A DNA stretch of 64,000 bases from Planosporangium mesophilum (GTDB lineage Bacteria > Actinomycetota > Actinomycetes > Mycobacteriales > Micromonosporaceae). The position numbers were made by a program, and so were the translations under genes. The number at the start of each line of letters is the position of its first letter. Within the stretch, counting starts at the first letter, position 1. The stretch is from assembly GCF_016863255.1 (NCBI RefSeq), contig NZ_BOON01000015.1, forward strand, positions 115,007-179,006, given 5' to 3'. Below the pieces are notes generated by a model. That model was given only the letters and a program-made list of their open reading frames with translations. It was not told the origin of the DNA and ran no database searches. Below are positions 27,399 through 37,316 of the stretch, one piece after another.

Positions 27399-29873
27399 TC
27401 AGCGGCGGGCGCCCGGCAGCAGCCGGCGGATGCTGAACACCCGCACCGTCGACTCCCGCCACTGGTCGACCGTCTCGGCGACCCGCGTCGATGCCTCGGT
27501 CACGGCGAGCCGCCAGCGGCCGAGAACCGAGGCCGGCAGGAAGATCGCCCGCAGCCGGGTGCGCACCGAGACCCGATGCGCGATCGCCTCCCGTACCGTC
27601 CGCAGCGACCCGGTCAGGTCGTCGCTGCGCAGCGGCTGCCGCGCGTACCTGGCCCGCTCCTCGGCCTGCCCGAGCAGTCTGGCCCCGGTGGCGGCCCACT
27701 CGTCCAACGCCGACCCGGTGATCAGACGTTCGGCGGTGGTCCGCGGTGAGGCGGCGGGGTCGACCGGGAGCCGGTGGTCGATCATCGTGTCGATCAGCTC
27801 GTCCCACGCCGCGTGGGCGCGCACCCGTGCGACGTCGATCGCGCTCTCGTCGGTCACCACCACGTCCGGCGAGCCCGCGACCGTGGTCACCGCCAACGGG
27901 CGGGGACCGGCGATCCGGTGCGGTGATCGTCGGCGCCGCAGCAGGGTACGCCAGAGTGCCGGCACCACCAGCAGCAGCGCGGCGGCGGCCGCGCCGAGCG
28001 CGGCCCAGACCGGCCATGGTGTCGGCTCGGGAGCCGGGGCGCCCGAGCTACCGGAGGAGCCGTCGAGGCGGTCGGCGCGGGCGGGGTCCGGTCCCGCCGA
28101 GGGGTCGCGGCCCGGACCGCCGGGGATCGGCAGGCCGTCGGCCGGCGTGCTGCCGCTCGACGCGTTCTGCTGGCGGGTGGGGTCGGGCGCCCAGGCGGAC
28201 TCGACGCCGCCGACCGAGCTGGCCGGGGTCGCGTCGAAGGGCACCCAGCCGAAGCGCTCGAAGTACACCTCGGTCCAGGCGTGCAGGTTGCGGTTGGTGA
28301 GCGTCCACGTCTCGCCGTTGCGGTTGCTGCCCCGGCTGAAGCCGAAGGCCACCCGCGCCGGGACGCCCGCCGCCCGTACCAGCCACGCCATCGCAGCCGA
28401 GTACTGCTCGCAGAAGCCCTGCTTGTTGGTGAGGAAGTCGAGGATCGCGCTGCCGCTGGTGCCGCTCTTGGTCTGCAGGCTGTAGTGGAAGCCGTTGCTG
28501 GACGAGAAGTAGTTGTAGATCGCGCGCACCTTGTCGTACGGCGTCTGCTTGTTGGCGGTGATCTCGCTGACGATCCGCTCGACCTCGGAGTTCCTCGGCA
28601 CCGTCGTGAACTGCCGCTGGATCAGGTTGCTGGAGTCGAGCGGCCGAGCGGTGCGCAGCGCCTCCGGGGTGAACTCCGGGTCTATGTACTCGAAGCTGTA
28701 CCGCTTGCCCTGCGAGTCGCTGCGGCGCGAGTAGACGACCTGGTTGGCGGTGTCGTAGAGCCACGAGTTGTCGAGCCGGTCGGCCTTGGTCGGCTGGAGG
28801 TAGATCGGCAGCGTGTTCATCTTCAGCGCCGTGACCTGCACCTGGGCGCGGTACCGCCGCCACGCCACCCCGACGGCCGGCTCGATCGGCGGCACCGGCA
28901 GCCCGGAGCTCACCGGCTGGCCGCCGCCCGGGCTGCGGGCCCGGAAACCGGCCGGCGTCACCTCGTCGGCCACCCCGAACCGCAGGTAGTACGGGTCCGG
29001 GTCGTTGGTGGTCACCTTGACCATGTCGAAGGTGCGGCTGTTGTTCAGCTCGCCGCTCAGCACGGCGTACATGTCGACCGTCCGACCCGGCGCGCCGCCC
29101 GGGCCCACGCCCTCGCCCAGGCCACCGCCGGCGCCGGGCCCGAACCGCTCCAGCAGGCCGGTGTTGCTGCCGGGTACCACCAGCGGCACCGCGACCGCGA
29201 TGAGCACGCCGACCGTCGCCAACCGCCGACCGGCCGCGGCGAGCGGTGAGGGCTCCCACGCGTCGACGCCGCGACCCTCACCGGTGAACCGGCGTCCGAA
29301 CCGCCGGACCCGGTCGACGTTGTCGGTAGCCAGTAGCCAGAGGAACCCGGCGGCGCCGGCCGCGAACGGGAGGACGTTCACGCTGTCCTGCCGCACCGCG
29401 ACCGGAACCGAGTAGATCGCCAGCATCGGGAGACCGGCCAGCGCCGGCCGGCGCACCACGATGGTCAACAGGTCGATCACGATGGCGACGATCCCGACGC
29501 CGAGCGTCGACAGGAACAGCAGCCCCTCGCGGTCCGCGACCGGTACGGCCATGTCCTGCATGTCCCGGCCGGCGTTCAGCAGCAGCGTGTTGAAGTGCGC
29601 GAAGGTCCGCGGGGTGGGGATCAGCCCGAGGAGCTCCTGCCCACTCTGGAACATCCAGGTGAGGACGAACAGGAACGCGAGCGCCATGGCGGCGGTCGGG
29701 ATCCAGGCGGCCACCCGCAGGCTCCGTACCAGCAGGGCGACGCCGGCGACGGTGATGACCACGATCACCGCGTCGACCAGCCAGGTCCAGGCCGAGAAGA
29801 CGCCCGACAGCGGCAGGGCCGCCAGTATGGACGCCGCGGCGGCCACGAGGGTCAGGTGGCGGTGCTGGTTCAC
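27399..29873 (-). CDS. Transglutaminase-like membrane protein (DUF3488/DUF4129)
   Basis: An 824-aa membrane enzyme. The first about 240 residues contain several membrane segments (DUF3488), followed by an extracytoplasmic stretch and a transglutaminase core: catalytic Cys in KQGFCEQYSAAMAWLVRAAG, His in NRNLHAWTEVYFERFGWV and Asp in PFDATPASS. A Pro/Ser/Gly linker, another membrane helix (about 620-640) and a cytoplasmic DUF4129 tail follow. The GTG start at 29873 overlaps the DUF58 stop by 4 nt. With MoxR and DUF58 proteins it forms a conserved trio thought to act in envelope protein maturation; its substrate is not known. Confidence 0.9.
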   Translation of the reverse strand: MNQHRHLTLVAAAASILAALPLSGVFSAWTWLVDAVIVVITVAGVALLVRSLRVAAWIPTAAMALAFLFVLTWMFQSGQELLGLIPTPRTFAHFNTLLLNAGRDMQDMAVPVADREGLLFLSTLGVGIVAIVIDLLTIVVRRPALAGLPMLAIYSVPVAVRQDSVNVLPFAAGAAGFLWLLATDNVDRVRRFGRRFTGEGRGVDAWEPSPLAAAGRRLATVGVLIAVAVPLVVPGSNTGLLERFGPGAGGGLGEGVGPGGAPGRTVDMYAVLSGELNNSRTFDMVKVTTNDPDPYYLRFGVADEVTPAGFRARSPGGGQPVSSGLPVPPIEPAVGVAWRRYRAQVQVTALKMNTLPIYLQPTKADRLDNSWLYDTANQVVYSRRSDSQGKRYSFEYIDPEFTPEALRTARPLDSSNLIQRQFTTVPRNSEVERIVSEITANKQTPYDKVRAIYNYFSSSNGFHYSLQTKSGTSGSAILDFLTNKQGFCEQYSAAMAWLVRAAGVPARVAFGFSRGSNRNGETWTLTNRNLHAWTEVYFERFGWVPFDATPASSVGGVESAWAPDPTRQQNASSGSTPADGLPIPGGPGRDPSAGPDPARADRLDGSSGSSGAPAPEPTPWPVWAALGAAAAALLLVVPALWRTLLRRRRSPHRIAGPRPLAVTTVAGSPDVVVTDESAIDVARVRAHAAWDELIDTMIDHRLPVDPAASPRTTAERLITGSALDEWAATGARLLGQAEERARYARQPLRSDDLTGSLRTVREAIAHRVSVRTRLRAIFLPASVLGRWRLAVTEASTRVAETVDQWRESTVRVFSIRRLLPGARR

Positions 29874-31192
29874 GGCCCCGTCCTTTCCTCGGCGGACGCC
29901 GGCCTGGCGGAGACCGTCTCCGCCATGGCGGCGCGGTAGGTGAAGCCCTGGGTACCCCGCGCGGCCTGCGGCCACAGCGCGGGCAGCCGGGCGCCGTGCC
30001 CGACCGGTACCACCCGCCAGCCACCGCGCAGCAGCGCGCGCGCCGCCGCCTCGTGCCGGCGGGCGGCCTCGTCGCGGCCGGTGGCGGGCAGGTTGAGCCA
30101 GGTGGTGCTGTCGACGAACAGCGCCACGCAGGTCGTGCCGTTGCCGCGCAGCCCCGCCAGCAGTTGCGCCTCGGCCATCGACAGCAGTCCGAACAGGCCG
30201 ATGACCAGACCCCCTTCGTTGCGGCGGCGGACCTGGTCGACCAGGGTCGTGATCGCGCCGTGCGGGGCCGGCTTCACCTCGGCCAGGTGGTCCAGCAGTG
30301 CGCCCTCGCCGTCGCCCTCGCTCGCCTTGACGTCCACACCGGACCCGGTGACCAGCCGCACCTTGTACCCGTTGTGCCGCAGGTGCAGGGCGATGCTCGC
30401 GGCCGCCGACACCGCCCACTCGAAACTGGCCGTCGGGCCCTCGCCGCGGTGGCCGGTCGCCCGGGTGTCGAGCACCACGGTCGCCCGGCTCTCCCAGGGC
30501 TGTTCCTCCCGGCGCACCATCAGCTCACCGACCCGGGCGGTCGAGCGCCAGTGCACCCGCCGCAGGTCGTCGCCGTCGTGGTACTCGCGGGTCGCGGCGT
30601 CGTCCTCGCCGTGTACCGCGACCGAGCGGGTGCGGCTGTCACCCGCGCCCGCGTACTCGCCGGCGAGCCGGACCGTCGGTAGCGCGACGACCTGGGGGAT
30701 GACGGTGAGGTGGTCGATCGCGGAGAACGAGCGGGACAGTTCGCACAGTCCGAACGGGTCGGTCAGGCGGACCATCAGCGGGCCCACCTCGTACCGGCCC
30801 CGCACGTCGGCGCGCACGCTGTAGGCCACCGAGCTGACCCGCCGGGCGCCGAGGCGCTCCAGGACCAGGCGCGGCCGGCTGCCCAGCGCGTACGGCAGGC
30901 GGTCCTCCAGCAGCAGCGTGCCGGTCGGCAGCCGGGACAGGTTCTGCAGGCGAAGCACGATGCGCGCGCCCGAGCCGACCGGGACCCGCAACGGATCCAG
31001 CGTGCGGGTGCAGGAGAGCTTGTACCGGGACCGTCCGACGTAGCTGGCGGCGAGCACCGGCAGGACCGCCAGCAGGACCGCCACCCGCAGCAGGTCCTTC
31101 TCGCCGAGGATCAGCGCCGCGATCGCCGCGGCGAGCGCCGCGGCAAGGAAACAGCGGCCGCGCGTGGTGAGCCCGCGCAGCGCCTCGCGCAC
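29870..31192 (-). CDS. DUF58 domain protein with N-terminal membrane hairpin
   Basis: A 440-aa protein. Two hydrophobic segments (about 12-50) anchor it, then a beta-rich region precedes the DUF58 signature EYHDGDDLRRVHWRSTARVG and ATVVLDTRATGHRGEG, the latter entering a von Willebrand A-like fold. This is the standard middle partner of MoxR-DUF58-transglutaminase operons, where MoxR is believed to be a chaperone for DUF58. The GTG at 31192 immediately follows the MoxR stop; its own stop overlaps the transglutaminase start. Confidence 0.9.
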   Translation of the reverse strand: MREALRGLTTRGRCFLAAALAAAIAALILGEKDLLRVAVLLAVLPVLAASYVGRSRYKLSCTRTLDPLRVPVGSGARIVLRLQNLSRLPTGTLLLEDRLPYALGSRPRLVLERLGARRVSSVAYSVRADVRGRYEVGPLMVRLTDPFGLCELSRSFSAIDHLTVIPQVVALPTVRLAGEYAGAGDSRTRSVAVHGEDDAATREYHDGDDLRRVHWRSTARVGELMVRREEQPWESRATVVLDTRATGHRGEGPTASFEWAVSAAASIALHLRHNGYKVRLVTGSGVDVKASEGDGEGALLDHLAEVKPAPHGAITTLVDQVRRRNEGGLVIGLFGLLSMAEAQLLAGLRGNGTTCVALFVDSTTWLNLPATGRDEAARRHEAAARALLRGGWRVVPVGHGARLPALWPQAARGTQGFTYRAAMAETVSARPASAEERTGP

Positions 31193-32227
31193 CTATCGCC
31201 TCCCGGGGTCGTACTGGCCGCGGGTGTCGTACGGCGAACGCTGCCGCTCGCTGGGGATCGGCAGGTGGCGCACGATGTCCGCGACGATCGCGTCGGTGGT
31301 GCGCCGAGACAGTTGCGCCTCGGCGGTAGGGATGATGCGGTGCGCGAGCACCGGCACCGCGAGGGACTGCAGGTCGTCGGGGAGCACGTAGTCGCGCCCT
31401 TCGAGGGCGGCCACCGCGCGGGCGGTCCGCAGCAGCTGGAGGGTGGCCCGCGGCGAGGCGCCGAGCCGCAGGTCGGGTGACTCGCGGGTGGTGGTGACGA
31501 GGCTGACCGCGTACTGCCGGACGGCGTCGGAGGCGTGCACCCCACGGACGGTGGCGATGAGCCGGCGTACGGTCGCCGCGTCGGAGACCGGCAGCAGGTC
31601 GAGCACGCGGTCGTCGCCGCCGTGTCCGTCCAGCATGGCCAGCTCGGACTTGACGTCCGGGTACCCCATCGCGATGCGGACGGTGAACCGGTCGCGCTGC
31701 GCCTCGGGCAGCGGGTAGGTCCCCTCCATCTCGATCGGGTTCTGGGTGGCGATCACCATGAACGGCGTCTGCAGCGGGTACGTCACGCCGTCGACGGTGA
31801 CCTGCCGCTCCTCCATGCACTCCAGCAGCGCGGACTGCGTCTTGGGGGAGGCCCGGTTGATCTCGTCCCCGACGACGATGTTGGCGAACACCGCGCCCGG
31901 CTTGAACTCGAAGTCGCGCGACTCCTGGTTGTAGACGCTCACCCCGGTGACGTCGCTGGGCAGCAGGTCCGGAGTGAACTGGATGCGCCGCACCGTGCAG
32001 TCGATGGAACGGGCGAGGGCCTTGGCCAGTTTCGTCTTTCCCACGCCGGGTACGTCCTCGATGAGGAGGTGTCCCTCCGCGAGCATCGCGGCGAGCGCGA
32101 GCCGGACCGCCGCCGACTTGCCCTCGATGACCCGTTCGACATTCGCGACGATGGCCTCGGTCACCGCGCGGAACTCCAGCGGCGGTAAGGGGCGACCGAG
32201 CTCATCCTGCGTGCGCTGGGTCGTCAC
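31193..32227 (-). CDS. MoxR-family AAA+ ATPase
   Basis: A 344-aa AAA+ protein. Walker A is EDVPGVGKTKLAKALAR, Walker B is ANIVVGDEINRASPKTQSALL, sensor 1 is VIATQNPIEMEGTYPLPEAQ, and the arginine finger and sensor region reads LDRF/AQRDRFTVRI. The C-terminal lid with RLGASPRATLQLLRTARAVA is typical of MoxR. GTG 32227 has GGAGGAGGG 3 nt upstream, a strong site. It heads a three-gene operon. The 200 nt upstream to the GH63 gene hold a small GCCACC/GGTGGC hairpin (about 32257-32271) and presumably its promoter, which I cannot place. Confidence 0.93.
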   Translation of the reverse strand: MTTQRTQDELGRPLPPLEFRAVTEAIVANVERVIEGKSAAVRLALAAMLAEGHLLIEDVPGVGKTKLAKALARSIDCTVRRIQFTPDLLPSDVTGVSVYNQESRDFEFKPGAVFANIVVGDEINRASPKTQSALLECMEERQVTVDGVTYPLQTPFMVIATQNPIEMEGTYPLPEAQRDRFTVRIAMGYPDVKSELAMLDGHGGDDRVLDLLPVSDAATVRRLIATVRGVHASDAVRQYAVSLVTTTRESPDLRLGASPRATLQLLRTARAVAALEGRDYVLPDDLQSLAVPVLAHRIIPTAEAQLSRRTTDAIVADIVRHLPIPSERQRSPYDTRGQYDPGRR

Positions 32228-32427
32228 GGGCCCTCCTCCTATATGTACGCCGTGCGGCCACCGTTGGTGGCGACCGGACTGCCGGTTACGGAGGCCGGTC
32301 CGTTGTCCCCCGTAGGAGTGCCCGCTCTTCTCAGGCTATCCGTGATCGCCGGAGGGTGCTGAGACACCCGCACAGCGCGGGATGCTAACAGTATCGCGCC
32401 GGTGCCGGGCGCCGATCGCCGTCGGGC

Positions 32428-35133
32428 TTAGAAATCGTGCCGAACCGACTCGGCCCCACCGCGCGGCCGGCGTAGCTGGAAGACGAGGTCGACAACGAGC
32501 GCCGTCCATCCCGTCTGGTGCGAAGCGCCCAGGCCGGCGCCGCTGTCGCCGTGGAAGTACTCGTAGAACGGCAGCAGGTCGTGCCAGGCCGGGTCGCGCT
32601 GGAACAGGTCCTGGTCGCCGAAGACCGGCCGGCGCCCGTCGGCGTCGTCGCGGAACAGCCCGATGAGCCGGCTGGCCAGGTCGTCGGCGACCTCGTCGAG
32701 GCTTCGGCGCTCGCCGCTGCCGACCGGGTACTCCACCAGCAGGTCGTCGCCGAAGAAGCTGCCGTACCGGCGAAGCGCCTCGATCAGCAGGAAGTTCACC
32801 GGGAACCAGATCGGACCGCGCCAGTTGGAGTTGCCGCCGAACAGGCCGCTGCTCGACTCGCCCGGCTCGTACCCGACGGTGAAATCGGTACCGGCGAGGT
32901 TCACGGTGAACGGCTCGGCGGCGTGGCTGCGCGACAGGGTACGGAGTCCGAAATCCGACAGAAACTCCTCCGGGGCGAGCATTCGTCGCAGGATCCGGAC
33001 GAGCTGGTCCGGACCGACCATCGACAGCAGTCGTAGCTCCTCGCCGCGGCGGGCCCGCTTCGAGCCCACCACGTCGCCGTACTCCGGGCGCTTGGTCAGG
33101 AACCAGTGGATGCGTGTGGCCAGCTCCGGCAGCCGCTCGAGCTCCGAGGAGCTCACGATCGTGGTGGCCGCGAGGGGCAGCAGCCCGACGACGGAGCGCA
33201 CCTTCAGCGGTACCGTCTCGCCGCCGTCGAGGCGGAGCACGTCGTAGAAGAACGCGTCCTCGTCGTGCCACAGGTCGTGGTAGTACGCGGCACCGGCGAT
33301 GTAGGCGAAGTGTTCGAAGAACTTCACCGCGATGTCCTGGTACACGTGGTCGTGGCTGGCCAGCAGCAGCGCCATGTCGAGCAGGTTGAGCGCGTACATG
33401 GCCATCCACGCCGTGCCGTCGGACTGCTCCAGGATCCCGGGTACCGGCAGCGTCGCCGAGCGGTCGAACGGCCCGACGTTGTCCAGCCCCAGGAAGCCGC
33501 CCTCGAACAGGTTGTTGCCGCGCAGGTCCTTGCGGTTGACCCACCAGGTGAAGTTGAGCAGCAGCTTGTGCATGACGCGCTCGAGGAAGTCGTAGTCGGT
33601 GCCGCCGTCCAACTCGAACACCCGCAGCGCGGCCCAGGCGTGTACCGGCGGGTTGACGTCGCCGAACGCCCACTCGTACGCCGGGAGCTGGCCGTTGGGG
33701 TGCATGTACCACTCCCGCAGCAGCAGCAGGAGCTGCTCCTTGGCGAACTCCGGGTCGAAGCGGGCGATCGTCACGCAGTGGAACGCCAGGTCCCAGGCCG
33801 CGTACCAGGGGTACTCCCACGGGTCGGGCATGGAGATGATGTCCTGGCTGTTCATGTGCCACCAGGCACTGTTGCGCCCGTGCCGGCGGCCGGGCGGCGG
33901 GGGCTCGGAGGCCGGGTCGCCGTCCAGCCAGCGCCTGACGTTGAAGTGGAAGAACTGCTTGCCCCACATCAGCCCGGCCGCGGCCTGCCGGACGATCTCG
34001 GCCTCCTCCTTCGGCGTACCGGCCGGGACGACGTCGGCGAAGTACGCGTCGGCCTCGGCGCGGCGGGCCGCCATCACCCGGTCGAAGCCGTCCGTGAGGT
34101 CCGGGGTCCCGCTCCCGGCGGGCGCCTCCTCGAACTCGGTCGCGGTCAGGGTCAGGGTCAGGCGCAGCCGGATCTCGACCCGCTCGCCGGGCGCGGCGGC
34201 CAGCAGGTAGTGGAGCGCGCCCTTCGTGCCCTCCTGGGCCGGGTTGACCGTGTCGGCGCCGTCGACGACATGATCGTTGATGCCGTCCTTCGGGTACCGC
34301 GACCGGCCGGGCTTGCCCCACAGCCGCTCGGCGTTGGTCTCGTTGTCGCAGCACAGCGGCTGGGGGGAGCCGTCACCGGCGAGCACGAGCCGGCCGAGGG
34401 CGCGGTGCTCGGCCACCAGCGAGGTGTCCTTGCCCCGGATCGTCGGCACGTAGTCGTACCCGGGCAGCCCCCACGACCAGGTGTTGCGGAACCACAGGGT
34501 GGGCAGCACGTGCAGGGTCGCCGGCTGCGGCCCGCGGTTCTCAGCGATGATCTTGATGCACATCTCGGTCGGGGACGCCTTCGCGTAGTCGACCTCGACC
34601 ATCCAGTACCGGTCGTCGTCGAACACGCCGGTGTCGACCAACTCGTACTCCGGGTCCTTGCGGCCCCGGCGGCTGTTCTCGACGTCCAGTTCGGTGTACG
34701 GGAACTCCGCCTGCGGGTAGTGGTAGCGCCAGCGCATCCAGGAGTGGGTCGGCGTGGAGTCCAGGTACCACCAGTACTCCTTGACGTCCTCGCCGTGGTT
34801 GCCGCGGTCGCCGCCCATCCCGAACATGCGTTCCTTGATGATCGAGTCCCGGCCGTTCCACAGCCCCAGGGCGAAGCAGAACGTCTGCGACTCGTCGGAG
34901 ATCCCGGCCATGCCGTCCTCGTTCCACCGGTACGTGCGGGAACGGGCGTGGTCATGCGGGAAGTAGTCCCACGCGGTGCCCCACTCGCTGTAGTCCTCGC
35001 GGACGGTGCCCCAGGCGCGCTCCGACAGGTAGGGCCCCCAGGCACGCCAAGGCCGCTCGCCGGAGTTCGCCTCCGCGAGTCGGGCGCGCTCGGCGCCGGG
35101 GTCAACCTCGATCACTGTCGGCTCCTCGATCAC
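32428..35133 (-). CDS. MGH1-like/GH63-family glycosidase
   Basis: A 901-aa protein with an (alpha/alpha)6-barrel glycosidase domain. Landmarks: RAWGPYLSERAWGTVREDYS and RWNEDGMAGISDE at the N-terminus, then NSQDIISMPDPWEYPWYAAW, GQLPAYEWAFGDVNPPVHAW and SNWRGPIWFPVNFLLIEAL with the C-terminal acidic region. These match the MGH1-like group related to GH63 mannosyl-oligosaccharide glucosidase. No signal peptide is present, so it is cytoplasmic. GTG 35133; the divergent debranching-enzyme gene starts 52 nt away. The linkage cleaved is unknown; the neighbourhood (GDE, GT4) suggests alpha-glucan or glucosyl storage compounds. Confidence 0.82.
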   Translation of the reverse strand: MIEEPTVIEVDPGAERARLAEANSGERPWRAWGPYLSERAWGTVREDYSEWGTAWDYFPHDHARSRTYRWNEDGMAGISDESQTFCFALGLWNGRDSIIKERMFGMGGDRGNHGEDVKEYWWYLDSTPTHSWMRWRYHYPQAEFPYTELDVENSRRGRKDPEYELVDTGVFDDDRYWMVEVDYAKASPTEMCIKIIAENRGPQPATLHVLPTLWFRNTWSWGLPGYDYVPTIRGKDTSLVAEHRALGRLVLAGDGSPQPLCCDNETNAERLWGKPGRSRYPKDGINDHVVDGADTVNPAQEGTKGALHYLLAAAPGERVEIRLRLTLTLTATEFEEAPAGSGTPDLTDGFDRVMAARRAEADAYFADVVPAGTPKEEAEIVRQAAAGLMWGKQFFHFNVRRWLDGDPASEPPPPGRRHGRNSAWWHMNSQDIISMPDPWEYPWYAAWDLAFHCVTIARFDPEFAKEQLLLLLREWYMHPNGQLPAYEWAFGDVNPPVHAWAALRVFELDGGTDYDFLERVMHKLLLNFTWWVNRKDLRGNNLFEGGFLGLDNVGPFDRSATLPVPGILEQSDGTAWMAMYALNLLDMALLLASHDHVYQDIAVKFFEHFAYIAGAAYYHDLWHDEDAFFYDVLRLDGGETVPLKVRSVVGLLPLAATTIVSSSELERLPELATRIHWFLTKRPEYGDVVGSKRARRGEELRLLSMVGPDQLVRILRRMLAPEEFLSDFGLRTLSRSHAAEPFTVNLAGTDFTVGYEPGESSSGLFGGNSNWRGPIWFPVNFLLIEALRRYGSFFGDDLLVEYPVGSGERRSLDEVADDLASRLIGLFRDDADGRRPVFGDQDLFQRDPAWHDLLPFYEYFHGDSGAGLGASHQTGWTALVVDLVFQLRRPRGGAESVRHDF

Positions 35134-35185
35134 ACTGGCATTGTCCCCAAGGCCGGTTTTATCCGCCCACCTCGGAGGTTTGTCA

Positions 35186-37150
35186 ATGGTTGCCGCCGCC
35201 CCGATCTTCTACGGCCCACAGGTCTGTGGTGACCTGTCCGCGGGCGGTACCCGCGAGTGGCTGGTCGCCGACGGGCGCGGCGGCTACGCCATGGGTACCG
35301 TCTCGGGGCTGCGCACCCGCCGCTACCACGGACTGCTCGTGGTCTCCGGGGAGAGCGCCGCGGCGCGCCACGTCGGCCTGGTGGCGCTCGACCCGGTGAT
35401 CACGCTCAGGTCGGGAGCGGTGATCCGCCTCGGCACCCACGAGTGGGCCTCCGGGTCCCTGGCGCCGCAAGGATACCGGTTGTTGGAGGCGTTCACGGTC
35501 GCCGACGGGTTGCCGAGGTGGCGCTGGCGGGTCGGTGACGTGCTGCTCGAGCGGGAGCTGGCCATGGTCCACGGCAGCTCCTCGGTCGCGGTCGTGCACA
35601 GGCTGCTCTCCGGCGAGGCGACGGTGACCCTGGAGGCGCTGTGCACCTGGCGCGACGCGCACGGCGAGCGGCGCGCGGACTCCGGCGACCTTCCGACGGT
35701 ACCCGCGGCGGACGGTGTGGTGATCGCTGACGCGTACCGGCTGGCCGGGCCGGGCTGGCGGCCCGCGGGGGAGTGGTACACCGGGGCCTACGCCCGCGAG
35801 GAGGCCGAGCGCGGCCTGAACGCCGTGGAGGATCTCTGGTACGCGGGGAGCTTCGCCGCGGACCTGAACGCCGGGCAGGCGCTGGAGGTGTCGGCGTGGG
35901 CCGGTGACCTCTCCACCCGACCGCCCCGACCGGTGGAGGTGATCGCGGGCGCCCGGCGCCGGGCCCGCGAGGTGGTCGCGGCCGCGAAGCCCGCGGGTGG
36001 TACGCAGGCCGCGCTGGCCCTGGCCGCCGACGCGTTCGTGATCCGCGCCGGGGTGCCCGACGTCGTCGCCGGGTACCCGTGGTTCGGCGCCTGGTCGCGG
36101 GACACGATGATCTCGTACGAGGGGCTGTTCCTGGAGACCGGCCGCGCCGATGAGGGGCGGGACCTGCTGCGCGGGTACGCGGCGACGCTGTCAGGCGGGA
36201 TGCTCGCCAACACCGCCGACACGGGTGCGACCGAGTACAACACCGTCGACGGCACGCTGTGGTTCCTGCACGCCGTGGATCGGCACGTCGCCCGTACCGG
36301 CGACACCGACCTCGCCGCTGAGCTGGTCGAGCCGCTGACCGGCGTGATCGACGCGCACGTCGCCGGGGTCCGGTACGGCATCCGGGTCGACCCGGCCGAC
36401 GGGCTGCTCACCCAGGGTGCACCGGGGGAGGCGCTGACCTGGATGGACGCGCGGGTGGACGGGGTGCCGGTGACGCCGCGGTACGGCAAGCCGGTCGAGG
36501 TCAACGCGCTGTGGATCAACGGGCTGGGCGCGGTGGCGGCGCTGCGTACGCGGCTCGGCCGCGACACCGGGGCGTTGACCGCGCTGCGCGACCGGGCGAC
36601 GGCCAGCTTCGCGCGCCGCTTCCCGGCGCCGAACGGGTGGCTGTACGACGTGGTCGACGGAGTCGACGGCCCCGGGGGGGACGACGACGCGCTGCGCCCG
36701 AACCAGGTGCTGGCGTGGTCGCTGCCGTACGCGCCCCGGCCGGGCGGCGGCGTCGAGGCCCTGCGCGCGGTCAGCGAGCAGCTGCTCACCCCGCTCGGGC
36801 TGCGCACGCTCGCGCCCGGCCACCCGGCCTACCGGGGCGTCCACCGGGGCGGGCCGGCCGACCGCGACCGGGCCTACCACCAGGGCACGGTCTGGCCCTG
36901 GCTGCTCGGCCCGTACGCGGACGCGGTGGCGGCGTTGGGCGAACCGGCGCCGGCGTCCGGCCACGCCGCCGTGGCATTGCGCACAGTGCTCCCCACGTTA
37001 CTGGGCGGTATCGACGCTCATCTGTCAGAGTGGGGTATCGGATCGGTCAGCGAGACCGCCGACGCGGATCCACCGCACCGGACCACCGGTTGTCCATTCC
37101 AGGCCTGGTCTGTCGCGGAGACACTGCGGATTTCCACAATGATCGGGTGA
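35186..37150 (+). CDS. Glycogen-debranching enzyme-type amylo-alpha-1,6-glucosidase (GH133-like)
   Basis: A 654-aa protein. The N-terminal beta domain begins TREWLVADGRGGYAMGTVSGLRTRRYHGLLV (residues about 17-47, the bacterial GDE N-domain signature). The catalytic (alpha/alpha)6 domain shows AGYPWFGAWSRDTMISYEGL, NTVDGTLWFLHAVDRHV and YHQGTVWPWLLGPYADAV. The ATG at 35186 has GGAGG 7 nt upstream. It hydrolyses alpha-1,6 branch stubs in family members; GT4 synthase follows after 166 nt, so the pair could handle an intracellular alpha-glucan. Confidence 0.9.
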   Translation: MVAAAPIFYGPQVCGDLSAGGTREWLVADGRGGYAMGTVSGLRTRRYHGLLVVSGESAAARHVGLVALDPVITLRSGAVIRLGTHEWASGSLAPQGYRLLEAFTVADGLPRWRWRVGDVLLERELAMVHGSSSVAVVHRLLSGEATVTLEALCTWRDAHGERRADSGDLPTVPAADGVVIADAYRLAGPGWRPAGEWYTGAYAREEAERGLNAVEDLWYAGSFAADLNAGQALEVSAWAGDLSTRPPRPVEVIAGARRRAREVVAAAKPAGGTQAALALAADAFVIRAGVPDVVAGYPWFGAWSRDTMISYEGLFLETGRADEGRDLLRGYAATLSGGMLANTADTGATEYNTVDGTLWFLHAVDRHVARTGDTDLAAELVEPLTGVIDAHVAGVRYGIRVDPADGLLTQGAPGEALTWMDARVDGVPVTPRYGKPVEVNALWINGLGAVAALRTRLGRDTGALTALRDRATASFARRFPAPNGWLYDVVDGVDGPGGDDDALRPNQVLAWSLPYAPRPGGGVEALRAVSEQLLTPLGLRTLAPGHPAYRGVHRGGPADRDRAYHQGTVWPWLLGPYADAVAALGEPAPASGHAAVALRTVLPTLLGGIDAHLSEWGIGSVSETADADPPHRTTGCPFQAWSVAETLRISTMIG

Positions 37151-37233
37151 GCGTTACCTCGGAGAAACGAATTTTGCTTCCGCGGTAACCCCGAGCAGGC
37201 AAGATGAGAGTCGATCACAGGTGCGTCCTCGAT

Positions 37234-37269
37234 CCGACACGACGGGAATGGGGCTTCCCGTCGTGTCGG
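37234..37269 (+). other. Perfect 15-bp hairpin upstream of the GT4 gene
   Basis: CCGACACGACGGGAA (37234-37248) pairs perfectly with 37255-37269 around the loop TGGGGC. It lies 84 nt after the debranching-enzyme stop and 47 nt before the GT4 start, with no T-tract. It could end the upstream transcript or lie in the GT4 leader. An 11-nt direct repeat CGATCACAGGT flanks it (37212-37222 and 37288-37298). Confidence 0.6.
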
Positions 37270-37316
37270 TGGTGCGTACCTGGCCGGCGATCACAGGTCA
37301 CAAAAGGGGCGGCGGC

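Noticed and set aside
29874..30419. Upstream extension of the transglutaminase frame to 30419
   Set aside because: It reads through the DUF58 gene in a different frame; GTG 29873 with 4-nt overlap is the natural start.
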